DNA of 64,000 bases from DAOTXS01 sp034435055 (GTDB lineage: Bacteria; Chloroflexota; Anaerolineae; UBA4142). Shown in pieces: positions 39,209 to 47,647 of the stretch. A program made the position numbers and the translations under genes. Numbering within the stretch: position 1 is the first letter of the stretch; the number at the start of each line of letters is the position of its first letter. The notes beneath the pieces were generated by a model that saw nothing but the letters and a program-made list of their open reading frames with translations, searched no databases and had not been told where the DNA came from. Location of the stretch: positions 1 through 64,000 of the forward strand of contig DAOTXS010000076.1 of the NCBI GenBank assembly GCA_034435055.1, given 5' to 3'.

Positions 39209-42200
39209 ATGCAACTCAATCTCACAATCAATAACGAGCAGAAAACTTTCGACATTGCGCCAAACGAAACACTTTTGCACACACTTCGCGCCAACGGGTA
39301 TTTTGGCGTCAAGCACGGTTGCGACAACGGTGAGTGCGGCGCGTGTGCGGTTTTAGTCGATGGCGTGCCGATGAATTCGTGTATGTTACTTGCCGCGCAA
39401 GCAGAAGGTAAACACATCACGACGATTGAATCGCTGGGGCAAGTTGCCGAGCAAGGTTGGAAACAGACTGACGGTTTGCATCCACTTCAACAAGCGTTCG
39501 TCGAAAACGGCGCGATTCAATGCGGCTATTGCACCCCCGCGATGATTCTTGCCGCCAAAGCGTTGCTCGATCAAACGCTGACGCCCACCGAAGCCCAAGT
39601 CCGGGATGCGATGAGCGGCGTCTTGTGTCGATGCACCGGCTACGTCAAACCGGTGCAAGCGGTACTCAAGGCGGCGGAAATCATTCGCGGCAATGGGAAA
39701 TTCGGTGATTCGGTGATTGGTCAATCTCCAATCCCAGTTACGTTGCCAACCGACTATCCAACTACCGAATCCCCCAACTACCCAACTACCCAATTACCTA
39801 ATCTCCAAGTTACCCAATCACCAACGATGATTGTTGCCCCGGCTGTACCCGAGACTAATGTAGTCGGTAAGCCGGAGAAAAAAGTCGATGCAGTCAAACT
39901 CGTGCAGGGCAAGCCGGCATTCACCGACGATATTGAAATGCGCAGGATGTTGTACGCCAAGGTTTTGCACTCGCCGTTCGCGCACGCGCGCATCAAACAT
40001 ATCGATGTGTCGAAAGCGCGCGCGCTTGAAGGCGTTCACGCGGTCTTGACGTACAAAGACATTCCGCGCGTCGTGTATTCAACCGCCGGACAATCGGACC
40101 CGATTCCCGGTCCGCTCGATTCTTTTTCGCTTGATTCCAAAGTTCGATTTGTTGGTGACCGCGTTGCGTTTGTGGCGGCGGAATCGGAAGAAATCGCTGA
40201 ACGCGCGTTAGCATTGATCGAGGTCGAGTACGAAGAACTGCCGGCGATCCTCGATTCACGCGACGCGATGAAACTCGGCGCGGCGCGCATCCACGATGAA
40301 CCCGAGTACGTCAACTTTGCCAACGTCGCCGACCCAGCGAAAAATATCGCCGCGCACATTGACATCGAACTTGGAAATGTCGCCGAAGGATTCAAGCAAG
40401 CCGATTATGTTTTCGAAGACGAGTACAGCGTGCCCAAAGTTCAGCAGGCGCACATCGAGCCGCACGTCGTCGTGACGTACTGGGACGAGGATGATCGACT
40501 GGTGATTCGTACGTCAACGCAAGTTCCGTTTCACGCGCGCCGCATTCTTGCGCCGGTGCTGGGTCTGCCGCCCAAACGAATTCGTGTGATCAAGCCGCGC
40601 ATCGGCGGTGGCTTTGGCGGCAAGCAAGAAGTGTTGATCGAAGATGTGGCTGCGCATTTGACGATTGCGACCGGACGCCCGGTGCGCTTTGAGTACACCC
40701 GCGAAGAAGAATTCATCGCCGCGCGTTCGCGCCACCCGATGCGTGTGCGCGTAAAAACCGGCGTGACGAAAGACGGCAAGATCATTGCGAACGAAATGTA
40801 CGCGCTCTCCGACACCGGCGCGTACGGTTGTCACGCACTCACCGTAACCGGCAACACCGGGCAAAAATGTATGAACCTGTACAACGCGCCGAACATCAAG
40901 TTCGAAGCGCATGTGGTGTACACCAACACGCCGCCAGCGGGTGCGTATCGCGGGTACGGCGTGCCGCAAGGTTTCTTCCCGCTCGAAGTGCACATCGAAA
41001 AAATCGCGCATCAACTTGGTTTCGATCCACTCGAATTTCGCTTGAAGAATTTTGTTCAAGCCGGCGACGAACTGCCGATGTCGAAGGCGTGGAACGAGGG
41101 ACGCCCGCCGCATCCAGAGACAATCGAATCGTGCGGCTTGGCGGAGTGTGTCGCGCGTGGCGCGCAGGCGATTCAGTGGCAGGCACCCAGTTCAAAGTTC
41201 AAGGTTCAAAGTTCAACCTCGAACCTTGAACCTCGAACCTCAAACTGGCGAATCGTTCCGGGCAAGCCGCACCTGCGGCGCGGGCAAGGGGTGGCGTGCG
41301 TGATGCAAGGCACTGCGATTCCGTACCTCGATATGGGCGGCGCGTCGCTCAAGATCAACGATGACGGCTCGTTCAATTTGCTCGTCGGTGCAACGGACTT
41401 GGGAACGGGGTCGGATACGGTCTTGGCGCAACTGGCGGCGGAAATTTTGGGTGTGCCGATTGACGACATTCTGGTGTATTCGAGCGACACCGATTTCACG
41501 CCGTTCGATAAAGGGGCGTACGCCTCATCGACGACGTACATTTCCGGCGGCGCGGTTGTGAAAGCGGCGGAAGATGTCGCGATGCAGATCAAAAAAGTTG
41601 CGGCGAGAATGCTGGAAGACGAAGGACGAAAGACCAAAGACGAAGGCGTTCGACCTTCGTCGCTCGTTCGCCCAGAGGATTTAGTCTTGCGTGATAAATG
41701 CGTGTTCGCGCCGGACGGACGCTTCGTCACGCTTGCCGACGTCGCGCTTGAATCGTTGCATCACAAAGATCAGCATCAAATTATGGCGGTCGCATCGTAC
41801 GTGTCGCCCAAGTCGCCGCCGCCGTTTGCCGCGCAATACGCGCAAGTACTTGTGGACATCGAGACTGGGCAAATCACCGTTGAGAAACTTGTGATGGCAG
41901 TCGATAGCGGCGTCATCGTGAACCCGGCAACTGCGTCGGGACAAATCGAAGGTGGAATGACGCAGGCGCTCGGTTATGCGGTGTGTGAGGAAATGCTGTA
42001 CGACAAGTTGGGCGATTCGGTGATTCGGCAATTTGGCGATTACAAAATCTTTGCGGCGGACGAGATGCCGGAACTACAAACGATTTTCGTCCAAACCTTC
42101 GAGCCGTCGCATCCGTTTGGTTTGAAAGCAGTCGCCGAAATTCCGTTGGACGGAGTTGCGCCGGCGGTGGCGAATGCGGTGCATGACGCGGTGGGAATTT

Positions 42201-42259
42201 GGATGAACGAAATTCCGATGACGCCGGAAAGAGTGTGGAGGACAATGCGCCAGCAATAA
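39209..42259 (+). CDS. Xanthine dehydrogenase-family molybdenum hydroxylase, fused 2Fe-2S and molybdopterin subunits
   Basis: 1016 residues. N-terminal [2Fe-2S] domain (Cys 38, 43, 46, 58) and helical second cluster (Q-C-G-Y-C-T-P-A-M ... L-C-R-C-T-G-Y), joined to a CoxL/XdhA-type Moco domain with G-G-G-F-G-G-K-Q-E (~470) and G-A-Y-R-G-Y-G-V-P-Q-G (~575). No FAD domain or gene is present. The active-site Glu region reads K-A-V-A-E-I-P instead of the usual G-V-G-E. Hydroxylates a purine, aldehyde or N-heterocycle; purine is favoured by the amidase and xdhC nearby. The linker and at least three other places are built from in-frame repeat DNA, and the stop codon lies in a 106-bp mobile element. 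Confidence 0.85.
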   Translation: MQLNLTINNEQKTFDIAPNETLLHTLRANGYFGVKHGCDNGECGACAVLVDGVPMNSCMLLAAQAEGKHITTIESLGQVAEQGWKQTDGLHPLQQAFVENGAIQCGYCTPAMILAAKALLDQTLTPTEAQVRDAMSGVLCRCTGYVKPVQAVLKAAEIIRGNGKFGDSVIGQSPIPVTLPTDYPTTESPNYPTTQLPNLQVTQSPTMIVAPAVPETNVVGKPEKKVDAVKLVQGKPAFTDDIEMRRMLYAKVLHSPFAHARIKHIDVSKARALEGVHAVLTYKDIPRVVYSTAGQSDPIPGPLDSFSLDSKVRFVGDRVAFVAAESEEIAERALALIEVEYEELPAILDSRDAMKLGAARIHDEPEYVNFANVADPAKNIAAHIDIELGNVAEGFKQADYVFEDEYSVPKVQQAHIEPHVVVTYWDEDDRLVIRTSTQVPFHARRILAPVLGLPPKRIRVIKPRIGGGFGGKQEVLIEDVAAHLTIATGRPVRFEYTREEEFIAARSRHPMRVRVKTGVTKDGKIIANEMYALSDTGAYGCHALTVTGNTGQKCMNLYNAPNIKFEAHVVYTNTPPAGAYRGYGVPQGFFPLEVHIEKIAHQLGFDPLEFRLKNFVQAGDELPMSKAWNEGRPPHPETIESCGLAECVARGAQAIQWQAPSSKFKVQSSTSNLEPRTSNWRIVPGKPHLRRGQGVACVMQGTAIPYLDMGGASLKINDDGSFNLLVGATDLGTGSDTVLAQLAAEILGVPIDDILVYSSDTDFTPFDKGAYASSTTYISGGAVVKAAEDVAMQIKKVAARMLEDEGRKTKDEGVRPSSLVRPEDLVLRDKCVFAPDGRFVTLADVALESLHHKDQHQIMAVASYVSPKSPPPFAAQYAQVLVDIETGQITVEKLVMAVDSGVIVNPATASGQIEGGMTQALGYAVCEEMLYDKLGDSVIRQFGDYKIFAADEMPELQTIFVQTFEPSHPFGLKAVAEIPLDGVAPAVANAVHDAVGIWMNEIPMTPERVWRTMRQQ
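39699..39832 (+). repeat. Repeat-derived linker in the molybdenum hydroxylase
   Basis: Words such as GGTGATTCGGTGATTGG, then tandem CCAACTACC units (39749-39812), form the whole stretch between the Fe-S domain and the Moco domain. Translated as a P/T/S/N-rich linker. Part of the wording (GATTCGGTGATTC/GG) recurs at 42006-42044 in the same gene. Confidence 0.75.
41189..41247 (+). repeat. GTTCAAAGTTCAA/GAACCTTGAACC repeat inside the hydroxylase
   Basis: CAGTTCAAAGTTCAAGG-type words face TCGAACCTTGAACC words, an imperfect inverted repeat translated in frame as a short S/K/N/T-rich loop. Confidence 0.7.
41617..41665 (+). repeat. GACGAAGGACGAAAGACC repeat inside the hydroxylase
   Basis: GACGAAGGACGAAAGACCAA-type words followed by the complement CGACCTTCGTCG. 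Related by wording to 19837-19893; translated in frame. Confidence 0.65.
42006..42044 (+). repeat. GGCGATTCGGTGATTCGG repeat inside the hydroxylase
   Basis: Tandem GGCGATT / GGTGATT / GGCAATT words near the C-terminus, translated as a short L-G-D-S-V-I-R-Q-F-G-D stretch; the 5' linker repeat of the same gene carries F-G-D-S-V-I-G-Q. Confidence 0.6.
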
Positions 42260-42362
42260 CTAATGGTGCTAGTGCGATTCTTGAGCATATTTTGTGCTTT
42301 GATTTTGCGACGCGCTACTTGAATCTCACAGCCATCCACCTGCAAACTAGCACCATTAGTTA
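42257..42362 (+). mobile_element. 106-bp MITE-like element, copy 1
   Basis: Terminal inverted repeats of 17 bases (TAACTAATGGTGCTAGT), beginning and ending in TA, as after insertion at a TA target (IS630/Tc1-mariner style). No coding capacity. The copy at 56330-56435 is its reverse complement with a single mismatch. Its first bases form the TAA stop of the molybdenum hydroxylase gene. Confidence 0.85.
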
Positions 42363-42370
42363 ATGATCAT

Positions 42371-42604
42371 TCATCGCCGGCTTTGATATAACGCGATCAC
42401 GATGATGGCAAGCGCGGTAACAACTACGACCACCAGCCAATTGATTTGATTCGACACGGCTTGGCTAAATAGGGCCGTGATGAACGCGGTGAAAATGCCC
42501 ACGAGGAAATTGCCGACGAAATCATCGGTGGAGGATCGTTGGGGACGTTTATTCGATTCGTACGAGACTTCAAGATTTTTAGTTTTCTTGCGCGGCTTGG
42601 GCAT
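42371..42604 (-). CDS. Small membrane protein of unknown function
   Basis: 77 residues from the ATG at 42604, which has GGAG six bases upstream; an ATG four codons earlier lacks a box. Basic N-terminus (P-K-P-R-K-K-T-K), then two hydrophobic helices (~30-50 and ~55-75). It has its own consensus promoter, which supports a real gene. No family recognised. Confidence 0.65.
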   Translation of the reverse strand: MPKPRKKTKNLEVSYESNKRPQRSSTDDFVGNFLVGIFTAFITALFSQAVSNQINWLVVVVVTALAIIVIALYQSRR

Positions 42605-42637
42605 TGGACGCTCCATAGTTTCAGAACTTTTGTTCTA

Positions 42638-42666
42638 ATTATACTCGAAAGGTTTCTCGCCGTCAA
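42638..42666 (-). promoter_or_regulatory. Sigma70 promoter of the small membrane protein
   Basis: On the minus strand: TTGACG (42661-42666), 17-base spacer, TATAAT (42638-42643). Nearly consensus; 34 bases before the chosen start codon. Confidence 0.8.
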
Positions 42667-42699
42667 GACTCGGGCAATGAAATATCCAAGCGTGATTCA

Positions 42700-43938
42700 A
42701 TGACGAACACAATGTTGCGAATCAATGGGGAGCGGATGCGCGCCGATTTCGATGCGCTCGCGCAAATCGGTGCGACGGGCGATGGCGGCGTGCATCGTCC
42801 CACATTCAGCGACGCGCATCTGTCCGCGCGAAAATGGTTCCGCGCGCAGATCGAAAAAGCCGGGTTGGCGTTTCGCACCGATGGCGCGGGAAATCATTCG
42901 GGTATTTTAACTTGTGATCGTTCCAATGCTCAAACGTTGTTGCTCGGCTCGCATCTCGATTCCGTACCAAACGGCGGACGGTTCGACGGCGCGCTCGGCG
43001 TCTGCGCCGCGCTCGAAGTTTTGCGCGTGGTCAAAGAAAATCATTTGCCGCTCTCGCTGAATCTCGAAGCCATCGATTTCACCGACGAAGAAGGCACGCT
43101 CGTTGGATTCATCGGGAGTGCCGGCATCGCGGGAAAATTGAAATCCGCCGATTTGCAAAATCCGCGCGGCGGGCGCGCAAACCTAGAAGCCGGGTTGGCG
43201 CGCGCCGGCTTGACGGAAGCGGGATTGTTTACCGCCGCGCGTCCGCGCGAATCGATTGCCGGGTATTTGGAATTGCACATCGAGCAAGGACGGCGACTTG
43301 TCAACGCGCAGAAAAATATCGGGATTGTAACTGACATTGTTGGTATTGGTTCGTATCGTTTGAAATTCATTGGGCGGGCGGATCACGCCGGGACAATGCC
43401 GGTGCATGAGCGACGCGATGCGGGACAGGGGGCTAGCTCATTCAATCGTGCTGTGCGCGAGATCATCATTTTGTATTTTCCACAGTGCGTCGCGAATGTC
43501 GGCAAGATGGAATTTGTGCCGGGCGCGTTCAACATCGTCCCGGCAAGCGTGACCGTCTCGTTGGAATTTCGCGCGCCGAAAGAAGACGATTTTGCCCGGC
43601 TGGATGCCGCGTTGATCGAAAGCGCAAAGGTCGAAGCCCATCGATTTGGTGTGATGTTGGAAAGCGAATTTTTAGGCAAACACGCGCCGACGCCATTGAG
43701 CGATAAAGTGCAACGTGCATTTATCGAAGGATGTGATATACTGGGTCTGGCGCACATACCGTTGGTGTCCGGCGCGGGACACGACGCGCAATCGTTCGCG
43801 GATTTGTGGGAGGCGGGAATGATCTTTGTGCCATCGGTGGAAGGCGTGAGTCATTCCGCGCGCGAATTCACTGATTGGCAAGATTGCGTGAACGGCGCGA
43901 ATGTTTTGTTGCAGGCGGCGATTAAATTAGCATCTTGA
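42700..43938 (+). CDS. M20-family amidase (N-carbamoyl-amino-acid hydrolase / allantoate amidohydrolase type)
   Basis: 412 residues; ATG at 42712 is an alternative start. Hydrolyses a ureido or carbamoyl group. Metal-binding and catalytic features of the hydantoinase/carbamoylase branch of M20: G-S-H-L-D-S-V (~87), D-F-T-D-E-E-G-T (~127), E-L-H-I-E-Q-G (~190), G-R-A-D-H-A-G-T-M-P (~225) and S-G-A-G-H-D-A-Q (~355). Position after a purine-type molybdenum hydroxylase would fit ureide breakdown after urate/allantoin, but no uricase or allantoinase is in the window; L-carbamoylase or beta-ureidopropionase activity is equally possible. Confidence 0.88.
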   Translation: MTNTMLRINGERMRADFDALAQIGATGDGGVHRPTFSDAHLSARKWFRAQIEKAGLAFRTDGAGNHSGILTCDRSNAQTLLLGSHLDSVPNGGRFDGALGVCAALEVLRVVKENHLPLSLNLEAIDFTDEEGTLVGFIGSAGIAGKLKSADLQNPRGGRANLEAGLARAGLTEAGLFTAARPRESIAGYLELHIEQGRRLVNAQKNIGIVTDIVGIGSYRLKFIGRADHAGTMPVHERRDAGQGASSFNRAVREIIILYFPQCVANVGKMEFVPGAFNIVPASVTVSLEFRAPKEDDFARLDAALIESAKVEAHRFGVMLESEFLGKHAPTPLSDKVQRAFIEGCDILGLAHIPLVSGAGHDAQSFADLWEAGMIFVPSVEGVSHSAREFTDWQDCVNGANVLLQAAIKLAS

Positions 43939-43952
43939 TTGAGGAGGCATTG

Positions 43953-44105
43953 ATGCGGATCACAGTTACGCTCGGCACACTGGCATTAAGTGTTTGGCTC
44001 ATTCTCTCCGGCTTGATGGCGTTTGGGTTTAGTTTTCCCAACGAGTCGGTGTTGTTGGCAATTCTGGCGATTGCCGCCGGCGTTTTACTTTTACTCGGCA
44101 AGTAG
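43953..44105 (+). CDS. 50-residue membrane protein
   Basis: ATG at 43953 with GAGGAGG 7 bases before it, a very good ribosome site. Two hydrophobic helices (T-L-G-T-L-A-L-S-V-W-L-I-L-S-G and L-L-A-I-L-A-I-A-A-G-V-L-L-L-L) separated by a short N-containing turn. It stops at 44105, 12 bases before the M4 protease gene. Function unknown; possibly co-transcribed with the protease. Confidence 0.65.
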   Translation: MRITVTLGTLALSVWLILSGLMAFGFSFPNESVLLAILAIAAGVLLLLGK

Positions 44106-44117
44106 TGGGAGCGCGGT

Positions 44118-46670
44118 ATGAAAAACAAAATTCATTTTCGATGGCGTTGGTTGTTGCTCGCGGCGGCGTTGCTTGCGCTGATTGTTGGTGTGACGGTGGC
44201 GCGGCACGACGAGTTTGGTTCGCGCGCGGCGTTCACCCGTTTGCAAATGCGCGCCGCCGGCGGTTTGATCGCGGATTGGAACGAGCAAACCGGGATTCCG
44301 GATTTCATCGCCGGCAAAGACCCCAGCGTGGTTTTGCCGTACACGCCAAGCATCGCCGAGCGCGGAAATCCGGTTGCCATTGCACGCGGCTTTCTCGACG
44401 AGAATCGCGCGCTGTTCAAATTGACGAGCGCGGCGGAGCAATTCAATCTTTTGCGAACTGAACCGGATACGCAACTGGGGTACGCGCACGTGCGCTTGAA
44501 TCAAGTGCATCACAACATTCCGGTGTTCGGTCGGCAATTGGTGGTGCACCTCGACCCGCAGGAAAATGTCGTGGCGGTGAACGGACAATTCGCGCCGAAC
44601 CTCAACGTCTCGACGCAACCGAGTTTGACGCCGGAAGACGCCGAAAATATCGCGCTCAAAGATTTGCTCGACGATCAACTCGATGCGGCGGAACGCGCGC
44701 GCGTCGTGACCGAAATTTTGCGCGAGAAAACCCGGCTGACGATTTACATCGATGAGTTTGGCAAAGCGACGCTGACGTGGCACATTACGATTCTCACCGA
44801 TACGCCGCTGGGGCAGTGGTATTATTTTGTGAACGCGCGCCGCCCGGTCGTGACGCATCGCTTCGATTCGGTGAACAACGGCAAAGTTCGGCGCACCTTC
44901 TCGGCGGATAATCGCGCGACAATCCCGGGACGGCTCATCATCGAAGAAGGAGAACGCGCGCGGAACGATGCGATTGCGCAAGCGGCGCACGATAATGCTG
45001 GCAAAGTGTACGATTATTTCTTCAGTACGTTCAAACGCGACGGCGTGGACGGACGCGGCAGTCCGATGGTTTCGACCGTGCATTACGGCAGTGATCCGCA
45101 AGATGCCGAAAACGCCGCGTGGATCGGCGAACGGCAACAAATGATCTACGGCGACGGCGGCAGAATTTTCAAACCGCTTGCGCAAGGTCTCGATGTGGTC
45201 GGTCACGAATTCACGCACGGCGTCACGGATGGCACATCGAATTTGATTTATCAAGGACAATCCGGCGCGTTGAACGAATCGTATTCGGATGTATTCTCCG
45301 CGCTGATCGACCGCGCGAATTGGACGGTCGGCGAAGAAGTGGTGAAATCGCCGCCGTTCCCGGTCAAGATTCTGCGCAGTCTCGAAGACCCGACGCTGGG
45401 GGGGCGCTACGACGCGCGCAATCCGCTTGGCGGCGTGGGACAGCCGGGACACATGCGTGATTTTGCCAAACTTGCCAATAGCCGCAAGAGCGATAATGGC
45501 GGCGTGCATATCAACAGCGGCATTCCCAACCGCGCGGCGTTTCTCGTCGCGCAAGCGATCGGGCGCGAAAAGATGGAGCAGATTTATTATCGCACGCTGA
45601 CGCAGTATCTTTCCCCCAGTTCCGATTTCGGCGACGCGGCGCGTGCGACGATTCGCGCGGCGCAAGAGTTGTACGGCACGCCCGAAGCAAATGCGGTGCG
45701 TGATGCATTTGGCCAAGTCGGCATCGATGCTGGCGCAACGACCCAGGTTCCGACGCAACCGCCTGAACCATCGCGCACGACACCTTCCGCGCCGCCACCT
45801 CCCGCCCCATCGACTGCGCCGGGATGCACGAACTTGATCGTCAACGGCACCTTCGAAAATCTGGATGCCGGCTGGACTGAAGTAACCACCGCGCATTCGG
45901 CGATTATCGACACGGAACTGCCGCACACCGGTTCGCGGAGCGCGTGGCTCGGCGGCACAGACGAAGAACCGTTGCAGTACATTTACCAAGATGTTCGGAT
46001 TCCGGCGAACGCGACAACAGTCAAACTGAGTTATTGGCGCTTGATGCACCACGAAGTCGATGGGGTGCTGGGATTGTTTGCCGCCGATGCCAAGTTTGCG
46101 ACGATTCTGGCGAACACGAACGGCGATGTGATTGCGGCGGTCGAACAGTTTGCGTCGAGTCAAGGCGATGATCAATGGCATCAAGCCAACGCCGATCTCG
46201 CGCAATTTGCCGGCAAAACAATTCGGCTGGTCTTTTCGTCGGAGAATCCTAAAGGCAACATTAGTAGTTTCTTCATCGATGATGTGGAATTGATCGCGTG
46301 CACGACCGGCGCCGCGCCGTCCGCGCCGCAAACGTCGAACGCGGAGCAAGTGTACGTTCAAGGGTACATCAAGAACGCTGACACCGGGCGCGGCATCGAA
46401 GGCGCGCAGTTCTTTGTCATCCGACCCGGCTTGAGTGCGAGCGCGGCGGCGGCGGACGACAAAGTGACAGCGAGCGAGGTGTTGACATACGGCGTTTCGG
46501 ATGCGAATGGTTTGTACCAAACGCAAGCGCCGATTCCGCGCGGCACGACGTACAGCGTGATTGTGTTGGCGCGCGGCTTTCGCGCGATTGTCGCCGATGA
46601 TGGGATGAACGTGCCGGCGAACGCGCCGAATCCGTTTGTTACAAACGCAAATTTGCGACCAGCCAGGTGA
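44118..46670 (+). CDS. Secreted M4-family (thermolysin-like) metalloprotease
   Basis: 850 residues. Signal peptide/anchor (~8-30), FTP/PepSY propeptide region (to ~290), catalytic domain with V-V-G-H-E-F-T-H-G-V (~360), the distal G-A-L-N-E-S-Y-S-D-V-F zinc-ligand helix, and G-G-V-H-I-N-S-G-I-P-N-R-A for the catalytic His region. A Pro/Thr linker (~545-570) leads to a jelly-roll/CBM-like domain (N-L-I-V-N-G-T-F-E-N, ~575-730) and a carboxypeptidase-regulatory-like tail. Should digest extracellular protein. A gene for an emfourin-like inhibitor lies three genes downstream. Confidence 0.92.
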   Translation: MKNKIHFRWRWLLLAAALLALIVGVTVARHDEFGSRAAFTRLQMRAAGGLIADWNEQTGIPDFIAGKDPSVVLPYTPSIAERGNPVAIARGFLDENRALFKLTSAAEQFNLLRTEPDTQLGYAHVRLNQVHHNIPVFGRQLVVHLDPQENVVAVNGQFAPNLNVSTQPSLTPEDAENIALKDLLDDQLDAAERARVVTEILREKTRLTIYIDEFGKATLTWHITILTDTPLGQWYYFVNARRPVVTHRFDSVNNGKVRRTFSADNRATIPGRLIIEEGERARNDAIAQAAHDNAGKVYDYFFSTFKRDGVDGRGSPMVSTVHYGSDPQDAENAAWIGERQQMIYGDGGRIFKPLAQGLDVVGHEFTHGVTDGTSNLIYQGQSGALNESYSDVFSALIDRANWTVGEEVVKSPPFPVKILRSLEDPTLGGRYDARNPLGGVGQPGHMRDFAKLANSRKSDNGGVHINSGIPNRAAFLVAQAIGREKMEQIYYRTLTQYLSPSSDFGDAARATIRAAQELYGTPEANAVRDAFGQVGIDAGATTQVPTQPPEPSRTTPSAPPPPAPSTAPGCTNLIVNGTFENLDAGWTEVTTAHSAIIDTELPHTGSRSAWLGGTDEEPLQYIYQDVRIPANATTVKLSYWRLMHHEVDGVLGLFAADAKFATILANTNGDVIAAVEQFASSQGDDQWHQANADLAQFAGKTIRLVFSSENPKGNISSFFIDDVELIACTTGAAPSAPQTSNAEQVYVQGYIKNADTGRGIEGAQFFVIRPGLSASAAAADDKVTASEVLTYGVSDANGLYQTQAPIPRGTTYSVIVLARGFRAIVADDGMNVPANAPNPFVTNANLRPAR

Positions 46671-46677
46671 AAATGTG

Positions 46678-46700
46678 GAGACATTCCGCCGGAATGTCTC
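46678..46700. repeat. GAGACATTCC palindrome
   Basis: GAGACATTCC (46678-46687) and GGAATGTCTC (46691-46700) around GCC, directly after the protease stop; either a mobile palindrome or a weak attenuator. Confidence 0.6.
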
Positions 46701-46716
46701 GCCTCAGGGAATTCAT

Positions 46717-47637
46717 ATGGACAAACAATTACATTGTTGCATCTGCCACGAAACGGTTATGCCGCCGTACAATATGTTGGGCAAGCGCGTGTACTGCGAA
46801 AAACATTTCGCGCACGTCAACAAACCGCATCCCGGCTTTTGGCGCGCCGGCGTTTTGCAAATCGTCGCGATGGGCGTGTTCGGCGCAATCGTCGCCGCGA
46901 TTGCGGAAAACATCGGCGGGCTGACCGGCACGCCCCTCATTCTTGCCGGCTTGTTTCTTGCCATCGTGCCGACGGCGTTGTGGTTGTGGTATTTTTATCG
47001 CCAGGATCGACTGGAGCCGGAACCCAAAACAAAAATCGCCGCGGTGTTTTTGCTGGCGTTGATCCTGACCGATTTCATCGGCTTGCGTTTAATCGATCAG
47101 TGGTTCGCGTTCCACGAATGGTCGAGTGTCAATCCAATCACCTCGCTCCTCGCGTCGATTCTGATTATCGGCTTCACGTTTGAAGCGATTGTGTATTACA
47201 CGATTCGTTTGACCGTTTTCGCCACCGACGAATTTGACGAGCGAATGGATGGCATCGTGTACGGCACGGTTGCCGGTCTTGGCGTGGCGACGTTGCTCAA
47301 CTTGCGTTACATTATCGATAATCAAGGTGTGGCGTTAGGCTCCGGTGTGGTCTACACGATTACAACGGCGCTGGCGCAAGCATCATTTGGCGGCTTGCTG
47401 GGTTATTTTATGGCGCAAGCAAAATTTGAACACAAACCGTTTTGGTGGGTTCCGTTCGGTGTCATCGTTGCCGCGGTGTTGAATGGATTGTTCACGTGGG
47501 TAATCGACGAGGTGAGTTCTGCCGGGTTGACGGTTGAACCGTGGCGTTCATTAGTTGCCGGCGTCGCCGTCGCGCTGGCGGTGTTTGCGTTGCTGATTTA
47601 TCTGATGCGGCGCGCGCACGCTTTGACAACAACGTGA
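46717..47637 (+). CDS. PrsW-like membrane protein with N-terminal zinc ribbon, catalytic residues degenerate
   Basis: 306 residues from the ATG at 46717 (AGGGA box). N-terminal C-C-I-C-H ... Y-C-E-K-H-F resembles a small treble-clef zinc site. About eight membrane helices follow with Y-R-Q-D-R-L-E-P-E-P and F-D-E-R-M-D-G-I-V-Y-G-T-V-A-G-L-G, the hallmarks of PrsW/M82 proteins. The usual E-E-x-x-K, the E-N pair and the histidine before the G-Y helix read F-E-A-I-V-Y-Y, L-N and Q here, so protease activity is doubtful. May be a pseudoprotease scaffold. Confidence 0.7.
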   Translation: MDKQLHCCICHETVMPPYNMLGKRVYCEKHFAHVNKPHPGFWRAGVLQIVAMGVFGAIVAAIAENIGGLTGTPLILAGLFLAIVPTALWLWYFYRQDRLEPEPKTKIAAVFLLALILTDFIGLRLIDQWFAFHEWSSVNPITSLLASILIIGFTFEAIVYYTIRLTVFATDEFDERMDGIVYGTVAGLGVATLLNLRYIIDNQGVALGSGVVYTITTALAQASFGGLLGYFMAQAKFEHKPFWWVPFGVIVAAVLNGLFTWVIDEVSSAGLTVEPWRSLVAGVAVALAVFALLIYLMRRAHALTTT

Positions 47638-47647
47638 GGTCAATTCG

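Noticed and set aside
44091..46526. 811-codon open frame on the minus strand
   Set aside because: It mirrors the M4 protease gene, which has full domain motifs. The antisense frame is arginine/histidine-rich without any recognisable domain, an effect of codon bias on the coding strand.
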